Below, one piece after another: positions 24,558 to 32,474 of a stretch of 64,000 nt of DNA. A program made the position numbers and the translations under genes. A model generated the notes under the pieces. The model saw only the letters and a program-made list of their open reading frames with translations. It made no database searches and had not been told where the DNA came from. Source of the DNA: VAZQ01 sp050179645 (GTDB lineage Bacteria; Pseudomonadota; Alphaproteobacteria; Rhizobiales; Xanthobacteraceae); NCBI GenBank assembly GCA_050179645.1, contig JBFXEX010000002.1, positions 28,899 to 92,898 on the forward strand, read 5' to 3'. Every line of letters starts with the position of its first letter. The first letter of the stretch is position 1.

Positions 24558-24635
24558 GGAATTGAATCATCCGACCTTGCGGGCCGTAACCAGTATAGCG
24601 CCAAACGCAGGCGCTGGCGCCGCTGCGCCGCTAGA

Positions 24636-25523
24636 CTAGGCGCCGCGCAGGAAGCGAATGATGCCGGAGAAGTCGACGCCGGGATCGGCATTCTCGACGA
24701 ACTGCTCGTAGACCGCGGCAGCGCCGGCGCCGAGCGGCGTGCGGGCGTGGCTCGCCTTCGCAGCCGCCTGCGCGAGCTTCAGGTCCTTCAGCATCATCGC
24801 CGCGGTGAAGCCCGCCTTGTAATCGCGGTTGGCGGGCGAACTCGGCACCGGCCCGGGCACCGGGCAATAGCTCGTCATCGACCAGCACTGTCCTGACGAT
24901 TTCGACGAAATGTCGAACAGCTTCTGCGCATCGAGGCCGAGCTTTTCAGCCAGCAGAAAAGCTTCGGACACCACGATCATCGAGGCGCCGAGCACCATGT
25001 TGTTGCAGATCTTCGCCGCCTGGCCGTTCCCTGCCCCACCGGCATGCACGATGGTCTTGCCCATCGCTTCGAGGAGCGGCAACGCACGAGCGAAGGCGGT
25101 CTCCGGTCCGCCGACCATGAACGTGAGCGTCGCGGCCTGCGCACCGGTGACCCCGCCCGAAACCGGAGCGTCGACCATGTCGAGCCCGCGCTCGGCCGCG
25201 GCCGCCGCAATCGCGCGCGCCGTCTCGACGTCGATGGTGGAGCAATCGATCAGCAGCGTACCGGCCTCGACCGACGCCAGCACGCCATCCGCAGCGAGAT
25301 ACACGTCGCTCACGTGTTCGCCTGCCGGCAGCATGGTGATGACGACGTCCGCACCGGTGCAGGCCTCCGCGATCGAGTGCGCCGCCGTGCCCCCACTCGC
25401 GGCCAGGTTCTCGACCGCCGCCGCGCTGATGTCGAAGCCGCGCACCGTATGCCCGGCCTTGATCAGGTTCTGCGCCATTGGCAGTCCCATATTGCCGAGC
25501 CCGATGAAAGCGATCGTGGACAT
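24636..25523 (-). CDS. mmsB: 3-hydroxyisobutyrate dehydrogenase
   Basis: Oxidises (S)-3-hydroxyisobutyrate to methylmalonate semialdehyde with NAD+ in valine breakdown. The 295 residues begin with the Rossmann signature FIGLGNMGLPMAQNLIKAGH. DAPVSGGVTGAQAATL is the substrate-binding block near residue 118. K in GNGQAAKICNNM (about 170) is the catalytic lysine. It closes a run of valine-degradation genes on the same strand (acyl-CoA dehydrogenase, hydroxyisobutyryl-CoA hydrolase, a membrane protein, then this gene). Length normal. Confidence 0.93.
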   Translation of the reverse strand: MSTIAFIGLGNMGLPMAQNLIKAGHTVRGFDISAAAVENLAASGGTAAHSIAEACTGADVVITMLPAGEHVSDVYLAADGVLASVEAGTLLIDCSTIDVETARAIAAAAAERGLDMVDAPVSGGVTGAQAATLTFMVGGPETAFARALPLLEAMGKTIVHAGGAGNGQAAKICNNMVLGASMIVVSEAFLLAEKLGLDAQKLFDISSKSSGQCWSMTSYCPVPGPVPSSPANRDYKAGFTAAMMLKDLKLAQAAAKASHARTPLGAGAAAVYEQFVENADPGVDFSGIIRFLRGA

Positions 25524-25622
25524 GGAGGGTCCCTCCTCAGTTTACAGTCATCGTAATGTGAAATTGCGGGCGGCGAAATCCGGCGCGATGCCGAAATCCA
25601 TCCGGTGAAAAGATCGGCCCGC

Positions 25623-26063
25623 TCAGTTCGGCTGCTCGCGCGCCGCCAGAATGGCCAGCACGATGTACGCCACAAGCAGGACGAGTTCGACCCCGATCAC
25701 CACGATGCTGCCGCCATAGATCTGCGGAAACATGATCTCGACCGCCGCCATTGAGACCACCGAGGTCAGCCAGATCACCGCGCCCCACGGCGCGGCCAGC
25801 CACAGGCCGACCGCCGCGACCAGGTCGATCACGCCGAAGAACGCGGTCGCGACCTGATAGGGCGCCGGATAGGATTCGAACCCGCTATGCGGCGGCGCAC
25901 CAAAACCGCAGATGACCGCCCAATGATAGAGTCCTTTGAGCAGCGACAGGCCAGCCATCACCCGCAGGAACACGACCAGCCAGAACGGCCACTGCGGACC
26001 TTGCGCTTCGTGTTCGCCGGCATGGACCGGCTCGAGCGTGCGGACTTGTTCGATGTCCCTCAT
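25623..26063 (-). CDS. DUF6163-like membrane protein in the valine operon
   Basis: A 146-residue protein with about four hydrophobic helices (around 25-48, 70-90, 95-110 and 118-140) and a polar N-terminal tail. It resembles the DUF6163 family. The start ATG overlaps the stop of the preceding hydroxyisobutyryl-CoA hydrolase gene (ATGA), so it is translationally coupled to it. A membrane role in valine catabolism is suggested only by this position. The family has no known function. Confidence 0.6.
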   Translation of the reverse strand: MRDIEQVRTLEPVHAGEHEAQGPQWPFWLVVFLRVMAGLSLLKGLYHWAVICGFGAPPHSGFESYPAPYQVATAFFGVIDLVAAVGLWLAAPWGAVIWLTSVVSMAAVEIMFPQIYGGSIVVIGVELVLLVAYIVLAILAAREQPN

Positions 26064-27118
26064 GACACCTGCAGTTCGTTCTCGACCGGAGCAAAGTGCC
26101 GCTCGACCTCATCCGCGTCCACCGCTTCCAGCGTCGCCGGCTGCCAGCGTGGCGTCTGATCCTTGTCGACGATCACGGCCCTGATGCCCTCGTAGAGATC
26201 GTGGCCGCGCACGATGCGGGACACGATGCGGAATTCCATCCGCATGCATTGGTCGAAATCGCACGATTTGCCAAGCAGCATTTGCCGGAGCGTGACCTTC
26301 AGGCTGAGCGGCGACTTGGTCCGGATCGTGGCCGCGGTCTTGCGACCAAATTCGGCCCCCGGGCCGGTCCCTTCCCCAGCCCGATCGAGGGCGGCGAGAA
26401 TTTTCTCCACCCCGTCCCCGGCGAACAGGCGGTCGATCACCGGCCTCAGCGCCGCAACCGGCGCGTCGCCGACAGGCTCGGCGAAGGCGCCGAGCACGGC
26501 ATCGACCGGCACGTTGCCGCACAGCGCCTCGGTCAGTTCGGCAAATCGCGACGAGGATACCCGGTGGGTGGCAATTCCGGTCTCGACGCCATCGGCGGCG
26601 TTGAGGCGCTCGCCGGTGAGCGCGCCATAGAGGCCAAGCTTGCCGGGCATGCGGGTGAGAAACCAGGTCGCGCCGATGTCGGGGAAGAAGCCGATGCCGA
26701 CCTCCGGCATCGCGAACAAGAACTTGTCACCCGCCACACGGCGCGAGCCATGCACCGAAATGCCGGCGCCGCCACCCATCACGATGCCGTCGATCAGCGA
26801 GACGTAGGGCTTGCGACAATGCTTGATCTGCGCATTGAGCCGATATTCCTCGCGGAAGAAGCTGAGCGCCTCATCGTAGCGCCCGGCCTGCCCCAGGTCG
26901 TAGAGGCCGCGCAGGTCGCCGCCCGCCGAGAAGGCGCGCCCGCCGCGCGCGGTGAGAACGACGCGGGTGACAGAGCCGTCGTCCTGCCACTCGGCAAGCT
27001 GGGCGGCCAGGGCGCGCACCATGCCGAGGCTCACCGCATTGAGCGCCTGCGGGCGATTGAGCGTCACGATACCGGCCGCGCCCCGCCGGTCGAACAGAAT
27101 GTCGGGCTCTGCGGTCAT
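26060..27118 (-). CDS. 3-hydroxyisobutyryl-CoA hydrolase (crotonase fold)
   Basis: Hydrolyses 3-hydroxyisobutyryl-CoA in valine breakdown. The 352 residues are a crotonase-fold enzyme: AFSAGGDLRGLYDL forms the oxyanion region, GIVMGGGAGISVHG and AMPEVGIGFFPDIGATWFL follow with the catalytic Glu and Asp positions of HIBCH-type enzymes, and the long C-terminal part (MRMEFRIVSRIVRG) is that of the HIBCH subgroup, not of enoyl-CoA hydratases. The start ATG at 27118 is 4 bp after the upstream gene's stop; a longer open frame to 27445 overlaps that gene and is not used. It is coupled to the downstream membrane protein. Confidence 0.9.
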   Translation of the reverse strand: MTAEPDILFDRRGAAGIVTLNRPQALNAVSLGMVRALAAQLAEWQDDGSVTRVVLTARGGRAFSAGGDLRGLYDLGQAGRYDEALSFFREEYRLNAQIKHCRKPYVSLIDGIVMGGGAGISVHGSRRVAGDKFLFAMPEVGIGFFPDIGATWFLTRMPGKLGLYGALTGERLNAADGVETGIATHRVSSSRFAELTEALCGNVPVDAVLGAFAEPVGDAPVAALRPVIDRLFAGDGVEKILAALDRAGEGTGPGAEFGRKTAATIRTKSPLSLKVTLRQMLLGKSCDFDQCMRMEFRIVSRIVRGHDLYEGIRAVIVDKDQTPRWQPATLEAVDADEVERHFAPVENELQVS

Positions 27119-27122
27119 CGCT

Positions 27123-28262
27123 TCAATTTTGCAAAAGATCGCGGCTGACGATGTGCCGCATGATCTCATTGGTGCCTTCGAGAATCTGGTGCACCCGCAG
27201 GTCGCGCAGCACTCGCTCGAACGGATGGTCGCGCAAATAACCATAGCCGCCGTGGAGCTGCAGGCAGCCGTTGACGACGTCGAAGCCGGTGTCGGTGGCC
27301 AGGCGCTTGGCCTGCGCGCAAAGCCGCGCCGCCGGGGGTTCGCCGCGGTCGAGCGCAACGGCGGCGCGCCACAGCAGCAGCCGCGCGGATTCGATCGCGG
27401 TGGCAAAGTCGGCGATACGAAACGCCAACGCCTGGAAGTCGGCAAGCCGCGTGCCGAATTGCCGGCGCTCGCGCATATAGCCGATGGTGCGATCGAGGCA
27501 GAACTGGGCGCCGCCGAGCGAGCAGGCCGCGATGTTGAGCCGCCCGCCGTCGAGTGCGCGCATGGCGATCTTGAAACCCTCGCCCTCGGCGGCGAGCCGG
27601 TTGGCAGCCGGCACCCGGCAGCCCTCGAACATCACCATGGCGGTCGGCTGCGACTTCCAGCCGAGCTTCTTCTCCTGCGCGCCGAACGTGAGACCCGGCG
27701 TGCCATTCTCGACCACGAAGCACGAGATGCCGCGCGGCCCGCCCTCCCCGGTGCGCGCCATTACCACGTAGATGTCGGCGACGCCGCCGCCGGAGATGAA
27801 CGCCTTGGTGCCGTCGAGCACATAGTGGTCGCCCTCGCGCACCGCCCGGGTCTTCAGGCTCGCGGCGTCCGAGCCGCTGTCGGGCTCGGTGAGACAATAG
27901 CTGCCGAACTGCTGCATGGTGCAGAGCGTCGGCAGGTAACGGCGGCGCTGTGCGTCGCAGCCGTAGCTGTCGATCATCCAGGCCACCATGTTGTGAATCG
28001 AGATGTAGGCGGCGGTGGACGGACAGCCTTGCGCCAGCTCTTCGAAAATGATCGCGGCATCGAGGCGCGACAGCGCCGAGCCGCCGACCTCGGCATCGAC
28101 ATAGATGCCCGCGAAGCCGAGCGCGGCGGCCTGCCGCAGCGTTTCGACCGGGAAATGCTCGGCCTCGTCCCATTCGCGCGCGTGCGGCAGCATCTCGGCG
28201 ACGGCGAATGCACGCGCAGTGGCTTGAACGGCGCGCTGTTCTTCGGTGAGGTCGAAATCCAT
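27123..28262 (-). CDS. Isobutyryl-CoA dehydrogenase-type acyl-CoA dehydrogenase
   Basis: FAD enzyme that oxidises an acyl-CoA to the 2,3-enoyl-CoA, here probably isobutyryl-CoA to methacrylyl-CoA. The 379-residue protein has the CLTEPDSGSDAASLKTRA flavin signature near 130, the KAFISGGGVADIYVV block, and the catalytic Glu in QILEGTNEIM near the C terminus. Its neighbours (HIBCH and HIBADH) support the valine pathway rather than fatty-acid oxidation; the enoyl-CoA hydratase step is not in the window. It begins 17 bp downstream of the caspase-like gene on the same strand. Confidence 0.9.
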   Translation of the reverse strand: MDFDLTEEQRAVQATARAFAVAEMLPHAREWDEAEHFPVETLRQAAALGFAGIYVDAEVGGSALSRLDAAIIFEELAQGCPSTAAYISIHNMVAWMIDSYGCDAQRRRYLPTLCTMQQFGSYCLTEPDSGSDAASLKTRAVREGDHYVLDGTKAFISGGGVADIYVVMARTGEGGPRGISCFVVENGTPGLTFGAQEKKLGWKSQPTAMVMFEGCRVPAANRLAAEGEGFKIAMRALDGGRLNIAACSLGGAQFCLDRTIGYMRERRQFGTRLADFQALAFRIADFATAIESARLLLWRAAVALDRGEPPAARLCAQAKRLATDTGFDVVNGCLQLHGGYGYLRDHPFERVLRDLRVHQILEGTNEIMRHIVSRDLLQN

Positions 28263-28279
28263 CAGGCGCGATCACGCCT

Positions 28280-31279
28280 TCACTTGCGCACAACCGCGAT
28301 CGGGAAGTCCGGCACGGTGTCGGGCTTGGTCATCACCGGGTGCTGGCGCCCGCCGGTCAACTGCTTGACCCGCTCGGCGACGAACACGTCGAGCATCGAG
28401 GCGGTGATCTTGCCGGTGTCGAGCAGATTGGCCTTGCCCTCGTGCAGTCCTTCGATCACCGCCTTGGTGAAGGCGCCGTTCTGCCAGTCGTCGCGCTCGA
28501 GCGACACTTCCTTGCCTTTCGACGAGGCGAACACCACGACGCCGTTCTCCGCGGTGACGAAGTCGTTGATCACGCCGTCGATGTCGACGTTGCCGCGCCG
28601 CAATGCGGTATCCGCCATCGCCTGCCCGGCGTGGCAGGTATCGAGGAAGAGCACGGCCTTGCCGGCGAGATTGCGCAGCGTGCGACGGATGTCGTCCTGC
28701 GGCACGCCGCGCACCCGCACACGTTCGGGCGTCGCGTTCGCCGGCAGGAACCAGTAGGCATTCTTCTCGTCGGTCCAGCCGTGACCGGCGAGGAACACGA
28801 CGCCGACATCGCGGCTGGTGACCTCTTTCTCAAGCCATTCTAGCCCCTCGGCGATGGAGTCGCGCGTGACCTCTTGATCGCGGAGCAGCCGGACCGTGAC
28901 GTCGCCGTACATCAATCCGCGCTGCGCCTCGAGGGCCTTGGCAAAATCGGTCGCATCCTTGGCGGCGTAGCGCAGCTCCCAGGCGCGCTCGTTGTGCTTG
29001 CTGACGCCGACCACCAGGGCGTAGAGCTTCGGCTTGAGCAATTGCTCGCCGGTGAGCTGGCGTCCGCCCCAGGTCAGCTTGATGCGCGACGGCTCGCTCG
29101 CCACGTCACCCGACCAGGCGATCAGCGAGACTTCGACATCCTGCCGCGGCAGCTTCACCTTCACTTCATCGGACGGCGCGGCGATGGCGCCGCGCTCCTG
29201 CTGCAGGCGGCCGTCGATGAACACCTCGATCCGGTCGACCTTCGTGCCGGACGGCGAGCGCAATTCGTAGCCGAGCGTGACTTCGTCGCCCGAGAAGCGC
29301 GTGCCTTCGACCGGGCTGGTGATCCGCAGCACCGGTGGCAGGGCACTGAGCAGGGGTTTGGTCTCCTGCTTGCGCTTGGCGGTTTCGTTGGCGCTCTTGA
29401 CCGCCTCGTCCTCGTCCAGCGTCTGCAGCACCAGACGGACGATGTCGGGCCGATTGAAGCGTTCGCGGAAGCGAGAGGCCGGGAAGAAGTCGGCCGATTG
29501 CTCCCAGCCGCGATTGATGTGCCAGCCGATCAGGCCTTCGCCGCCCGGCGAGGCCATGTAGTAGCCGGTCGGCGTCCACGCGACCCAGCGCTTGTCTTCC
29601 TTGTAGATGAACAGCGTCAGCAGGACCCGGCCATCGGACCAGCGATGCCAGCGGATGGTGCCGTCGGCGTAGGCCACGGCCGCCAATTCGCCGTCGCGTG
29701 CCAGGTTGATGCCCCAGGCGGTGCCCGGCACGTCCATGCGCCAGCGCTGCTTGCCGTCGGCCTCGAACGAACGCAGCGACCAGTCGGCGCCGAGCAGGAA
29801 ACCGCTCGCGTCGGGACGGATCGCCAGGCTGCGTGCTTCCTCCAGGGTGGCGAGTTGCAGCGGTTTGTCGTTCAGCGTCGGCTTGGTGTTGTGCAGCCAG
29901 TCGGCGATCTTCAGGGCGCTGACATTCGCCGGCATCAGGTCCGGCAGTTGCTCGGGCGCGTCCTGCAGCGTGCCGGCCGCCAGATCGAACACCACGGGCT
30001 CCGACGCGAAGGTCTCCAGCCCGAACCGCAGCCGCGTCCCGTCCGGCGAAATCATGAAGCTGCTGTCGCGCTTGCCGCGCATGTCCGGGATCGGCGGCAG
30101 ACCGATCTTGGTCACCGTCCCGTCCAGCGGATCGATCCGGCCATAAACCGGCCCGTGCGCGACGTAATAGACCGAGTCGCCGCATGGCATCATGTGGAGG
30201 ACGGTATTGTCCGCCACCATCACCTCATTCACCTGGCGGCCATTGGCATCCCAGATACGAACCGGATACTGCCATTCCCCGTCGACGAAGCGCTGATAGC
30301 GGCCGCCGCCCAGGACGTACTTGCCGTCCGACGTCCACGACACCGCCAAGAGGTTCCCGCTCGCGATGTCGGAATTGTCGGCCACCGCGACGCGCTCGAG
30401 CGTCCTGGCGTCGAAAATCTCCACGGTACGCGCGTCGTCGTAGCCCACGGCAACGCGTTTGCCGGTCGGATCGACGGCCACCGAGTGCGGCCGCTGGCCG
30501 CCCGGGGTCTTCACCTTGTGGGTGCGCTTGAAGTTGCGGCTATAGTGGCGAAGGTAGCCATCATAGGCCACAGCGTAGAGCGTGTCGTCCGGACCGAAGG
30601 CGAGTCCCCGGCTGCGTTCGGCATAGTCGCGATCAGCCAGAAGTACCTTGCCGGTTTTGGCATCGATGATCCGCACGCCATTCTTGCCGTCAAGCGACGC
30701 CGCGAGCTTGCTGCCGTCCGAGGTGAATGCCAGATGGTGGATGACCTGGTCGGACACCGAGTAGCGTCGCAGCGCGCCGTCGGTCGCGCTGTCGAACAGG
30801 TAAGCGCCGTTCTCATTCTGCTTGTAGTAGGCGTCCCAGCCGCCGACGGCGATCCGCTTGCCATCAGGTGTTATTGCCGTTGCATAGATCTTGCCGAAGT
30901 CGCCATCGCCGAGTGGTGGCCGGAAGGTCCGGATCAGCTTGCCCTCCGGTAACGACCATGTGCGCACGGTCTTGTCTTCGCTGCCGGTCACCAAGGTCTT
31001 GCATTCCCGGTCGATCCCGAGCCGGTACATGACCGCGGTGTGCATGTTGGTTTCGATGCGCAGCACCGGTTCCTGGTTCGGACAGACCTTGACGGCCTCC
31101 ACCAGCGCGGGTGTCGCCGCGCCGTCGACTGCCCCCTTGTAGCAGCCGGCGTCGCGCAAGCGTTGCTGCAGCGACCGGATCTCGTCCGGGCCGAGCGACG
31201 CAAGATCTCGAGCGGCCGCAGACTGCGCCGCCAAGCCAATTGCCAGAAACATCGAGACGGCGAGTGCGCGGACGCTCAT
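28280..31279 (-). CDS. Exported caspase-like (peptidase C14) protein with WD40-type repeats
   Basis: A 999-residue protein. Residues 1 to about 23 are a signal peptide, so it is likely exported. A short peptidoglycan-binding-like helical module follows (IRSLQQRLRDAGCYKGAVDG). Residues about 75-560 contain beta-propeller repeats of WD40 type (repeated SLPEG, AVDPTGKRVAVGYDD and AVSWTSDGKYV-like units). A linker domain then leads to a C-terminal caspase fold: catalytic His about 833 in FLAGHGW and Cys about 882 in FLDTCHAGQ. Metacaspase-like and orthocaspase proteins with propellers are known; some take part in regulated cell death or defence. The start was chosen at the ATG opening the signal peptide. 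It lies 17 bp upstream of the acyl-CoA dehydrogenase gene. Confidence 0.88.
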   Translation of the reverse strand: MSVRALAVSMFLAIGLAAQSAAARDLASLGPDEIRSLQQRLRDAGCYKGAVDGAATPALVEAVKVCPNQEPVLRIETNMHTAVMYRLGIDRECKTLVTGSEDKTVRTWSLPEGKLIRTFRPPLGDGDFGKIYATAITPDGKRIAVGGWDAYYKQNENGAYLFDSATDGALRRYSVSDQVIHHLAFTSDGSKLAASLDGKNGVRIIDAKTGKVLLADRDYAERSRGLAFGPDDTLYAVAYDGYLRHYSRNFKRTHKVKTPGGQRPHSVAVDPTGKRVAVGYDDARTVEIFDARTLERVAVADNSDIASGNLLAVSWTSDGKYVLGGGRYQRFVDGEWQYPVRIWDANGRQVNEVMVADNTVLHMMPCGDSVYYVAHGPVYGRIDPLDGTVTKIGLPPIPDMRGKRDSSFMISPDGTRLRFGLETFASEPVVFDLAAGTLQDAPEQLPDLMPANVSALKIADWLHNTKPTLNDKPLQLATLEEARSLAIRPDASGFLLGADWSLRSFEADGKQRWRMDVPGTAWGINLARDGELAAVAYADGTIRWHRWSDGRVLLTLFIYKEDKRWVAWTPTGYYMASPGGEGLIGWHINRGWEQSADFFPASRFRERFNRPDIVRLVLQTLDEDEAVKSANETAKRKQETKPLLSALPPVLRITSPVEGTRFSGDEVTLGYELRSPSGTKVDRIEVFIDGRLQQERGAIAAPSDEVKVKLPRQDVEVSLIAWSGDVASEPSRIKLTWGGRQLTGEQLLKPKLYALVVGVSKHNERAWELRYAAKDATDFAKALEAQRGLMYGDVTVRLLRDQEVTRDSIAEGLEWLEKEVTSRDVGVVFLAGHGWTDEKNAYWFLPANATPERVRVRGVPQDDIRRTLRNLAGKAVLFLDTCHAGQAMADTALRRGNVDIDGVINDFVTAENGVVVFASSKGKEVSLERDDWQNGAFTKAVIEGLHEGKANLLDTGKITASMLDVFVAERVKQLTGGRQHPVMTKPDTVPDFPIAVVRK

Positions 31280-31405
31280 TCCGTACTCCAGGTGGACCAC
31301 CTCAATCTGCACCAGAACCGATTTCGAGAAAAGGCGGCCTTGCGTCGCCGTGGTGGCGGCTCCGATTGAGACCGGCTAAAAGGAGGCCGACATTGGAGTA
31401 GGATT

Positions 31406-32467
31406 ATGGCGATCAAGTACGGGCGACCGATCGAAGTCCGTCTCGAGCCTGCCGCACCGCCGGCAGCCGCCGATTCTCGGCTGGAACTCGTCCACCGTCC
31501 GCGCCGTATCCGCAGGGCGGAATGGGCGCGGCGAATGGTCCGCGAGACCGCACTGACCGCCGACGACCTGATCTGGCCGCTGTTCCTGGTCGACGGCGAC
31601 AAGACTCGCGTGCCGGTTCCCTCGATGCCAGGGGTGGAACGGCTTTCGGTCGACGAGGCGGTGCGCGAAGCCGAACGGGCGGCGCGCCTGCATATCCCCT
31701 GCATCGCGCTCTTTCCCTATACCGATCCCGGGTTGCGGGACGACGCGGGGTCGGAAGCGCTCAACCCAGAAAATCTCGTTTGCCGGGCAATTCGCGCGAT
31801 CAAGCGCGAGGTGCCGCAACTCGGCGTTCTCTGCGACGTGGCGCTCGACCCCTACACCAGCCACGGCCACGACGGCCTCATTCGCGATAGCGAAATCGTG
31901 AACGACGAGACCGTCGAGGTGCTGGTGCGCCAGGCACTGGTCGAGGCCGAGGCGGGCTGCGACATTATCGCGCCCTCCGACATGATGGACGGCCGGGTCG
32001 GCGCCATCCGGGCCGGGCTCGACGCCGCCGGCCGGACCGACGTGTCGATCATGGCCTACGCGGCGAAATATGCTTCGGCCTTCTACGGGCCGTTCCGCGA
32101 CGCCGTCGGCTCGGCCACGACGTTGACCGGCGACAAGCGCACCTACCAGATGGACCCGGGCAATTCGGACGAGGCACTGCGCGAGGTCGAACTCGACATC
32201 GCCGAGGGCGCCGACATGATCATGGTCAAGCCCGGCATGCCCTATCTCGACATCCTGCGCCGGGTCAGCGACACGTTCGGCATGCCGACCTTCGCCTACC
32301 AGGTGTCGGGCGAGTACGCGATGATCATGGCGGCGGCGCAGAACGGGTGGCTCGACGGCGACAAGGCCATGATGGAAAGCCTGATCGCCTTCAAGCGCGC
32401 AGGCGCCGCCGGCGTGCTCAGCTATTTCGCGCCGCACGTGGCGGCCAAGCTGCAGGCCGGAGGCTGA
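31406..32467 (+). CDS. hemB: Porphobilinogen synthase (delta-aminolevulinate dehydratase)
   Basis: Condenses two 5-aminolevulinates to porphobilinogen in haem synthesis. The 353-residue protein has the Schiff-base lysines K221 (MAYAAKYAS) and K275 (MVKPGMPY). The metal-site region CDVALDPYTSHGHDG has only one Cys, with Asp residues in place of the others, as in the magnesium-type rhizobial enzymes. The N-terminal 30 residues are extended, as in related species. It is divergent from the caspase-like gene and convergent with the patatin gene; its stop lies 7 bp from the latter's end. Confidence 0.95.
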   Translation: MAIKYGRPIEVRLEPAAPPAAADSRLELVHRPRRIRRAEWARRMVRETALTADDLIWPLFLVDGDKTRVPVPSMPGVERLSVDEAVREAERAARLHIPCIALFPYTDPGLRDDAGSEALNPENLVCRAIRAIKREVPQLGVLCDVALDPYTSHGHDGLIRDSEIVNDETVEVLVRQALVEAEAGCDIIAPSDMMDGRVGAIRAGLDAAGRTDVSIMAYAAKYASAFYGPFRDAVGSATTLTGDKRTYQMDPGNSDEALREVELDIAEGADMIMVKPGMPYLDILRRVSDTFGMPTFAYQVSGEYAMIMAAAQNGWLDGDKAMMESLIAFKRAGAAGVLSYFAPHVAAKLQAGG

Positions 32468-32474
32468 CGACCGG

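Noticed and set aside
26952..28757. A 601-residue plus-strand frame opposite the acyl-CoA dehydrogenase
   Set aside because: Antisense to intact catabolic genes and to the caspase gene; no family match and low-complexity composition.
28874..30952. A 692-residue plus-strand frame opposite the caspase-WD40 gene
   Set aside because: The composition (Arg, Asp, His, Leu strings) is that of a mirror frame of a GC-rich gene.
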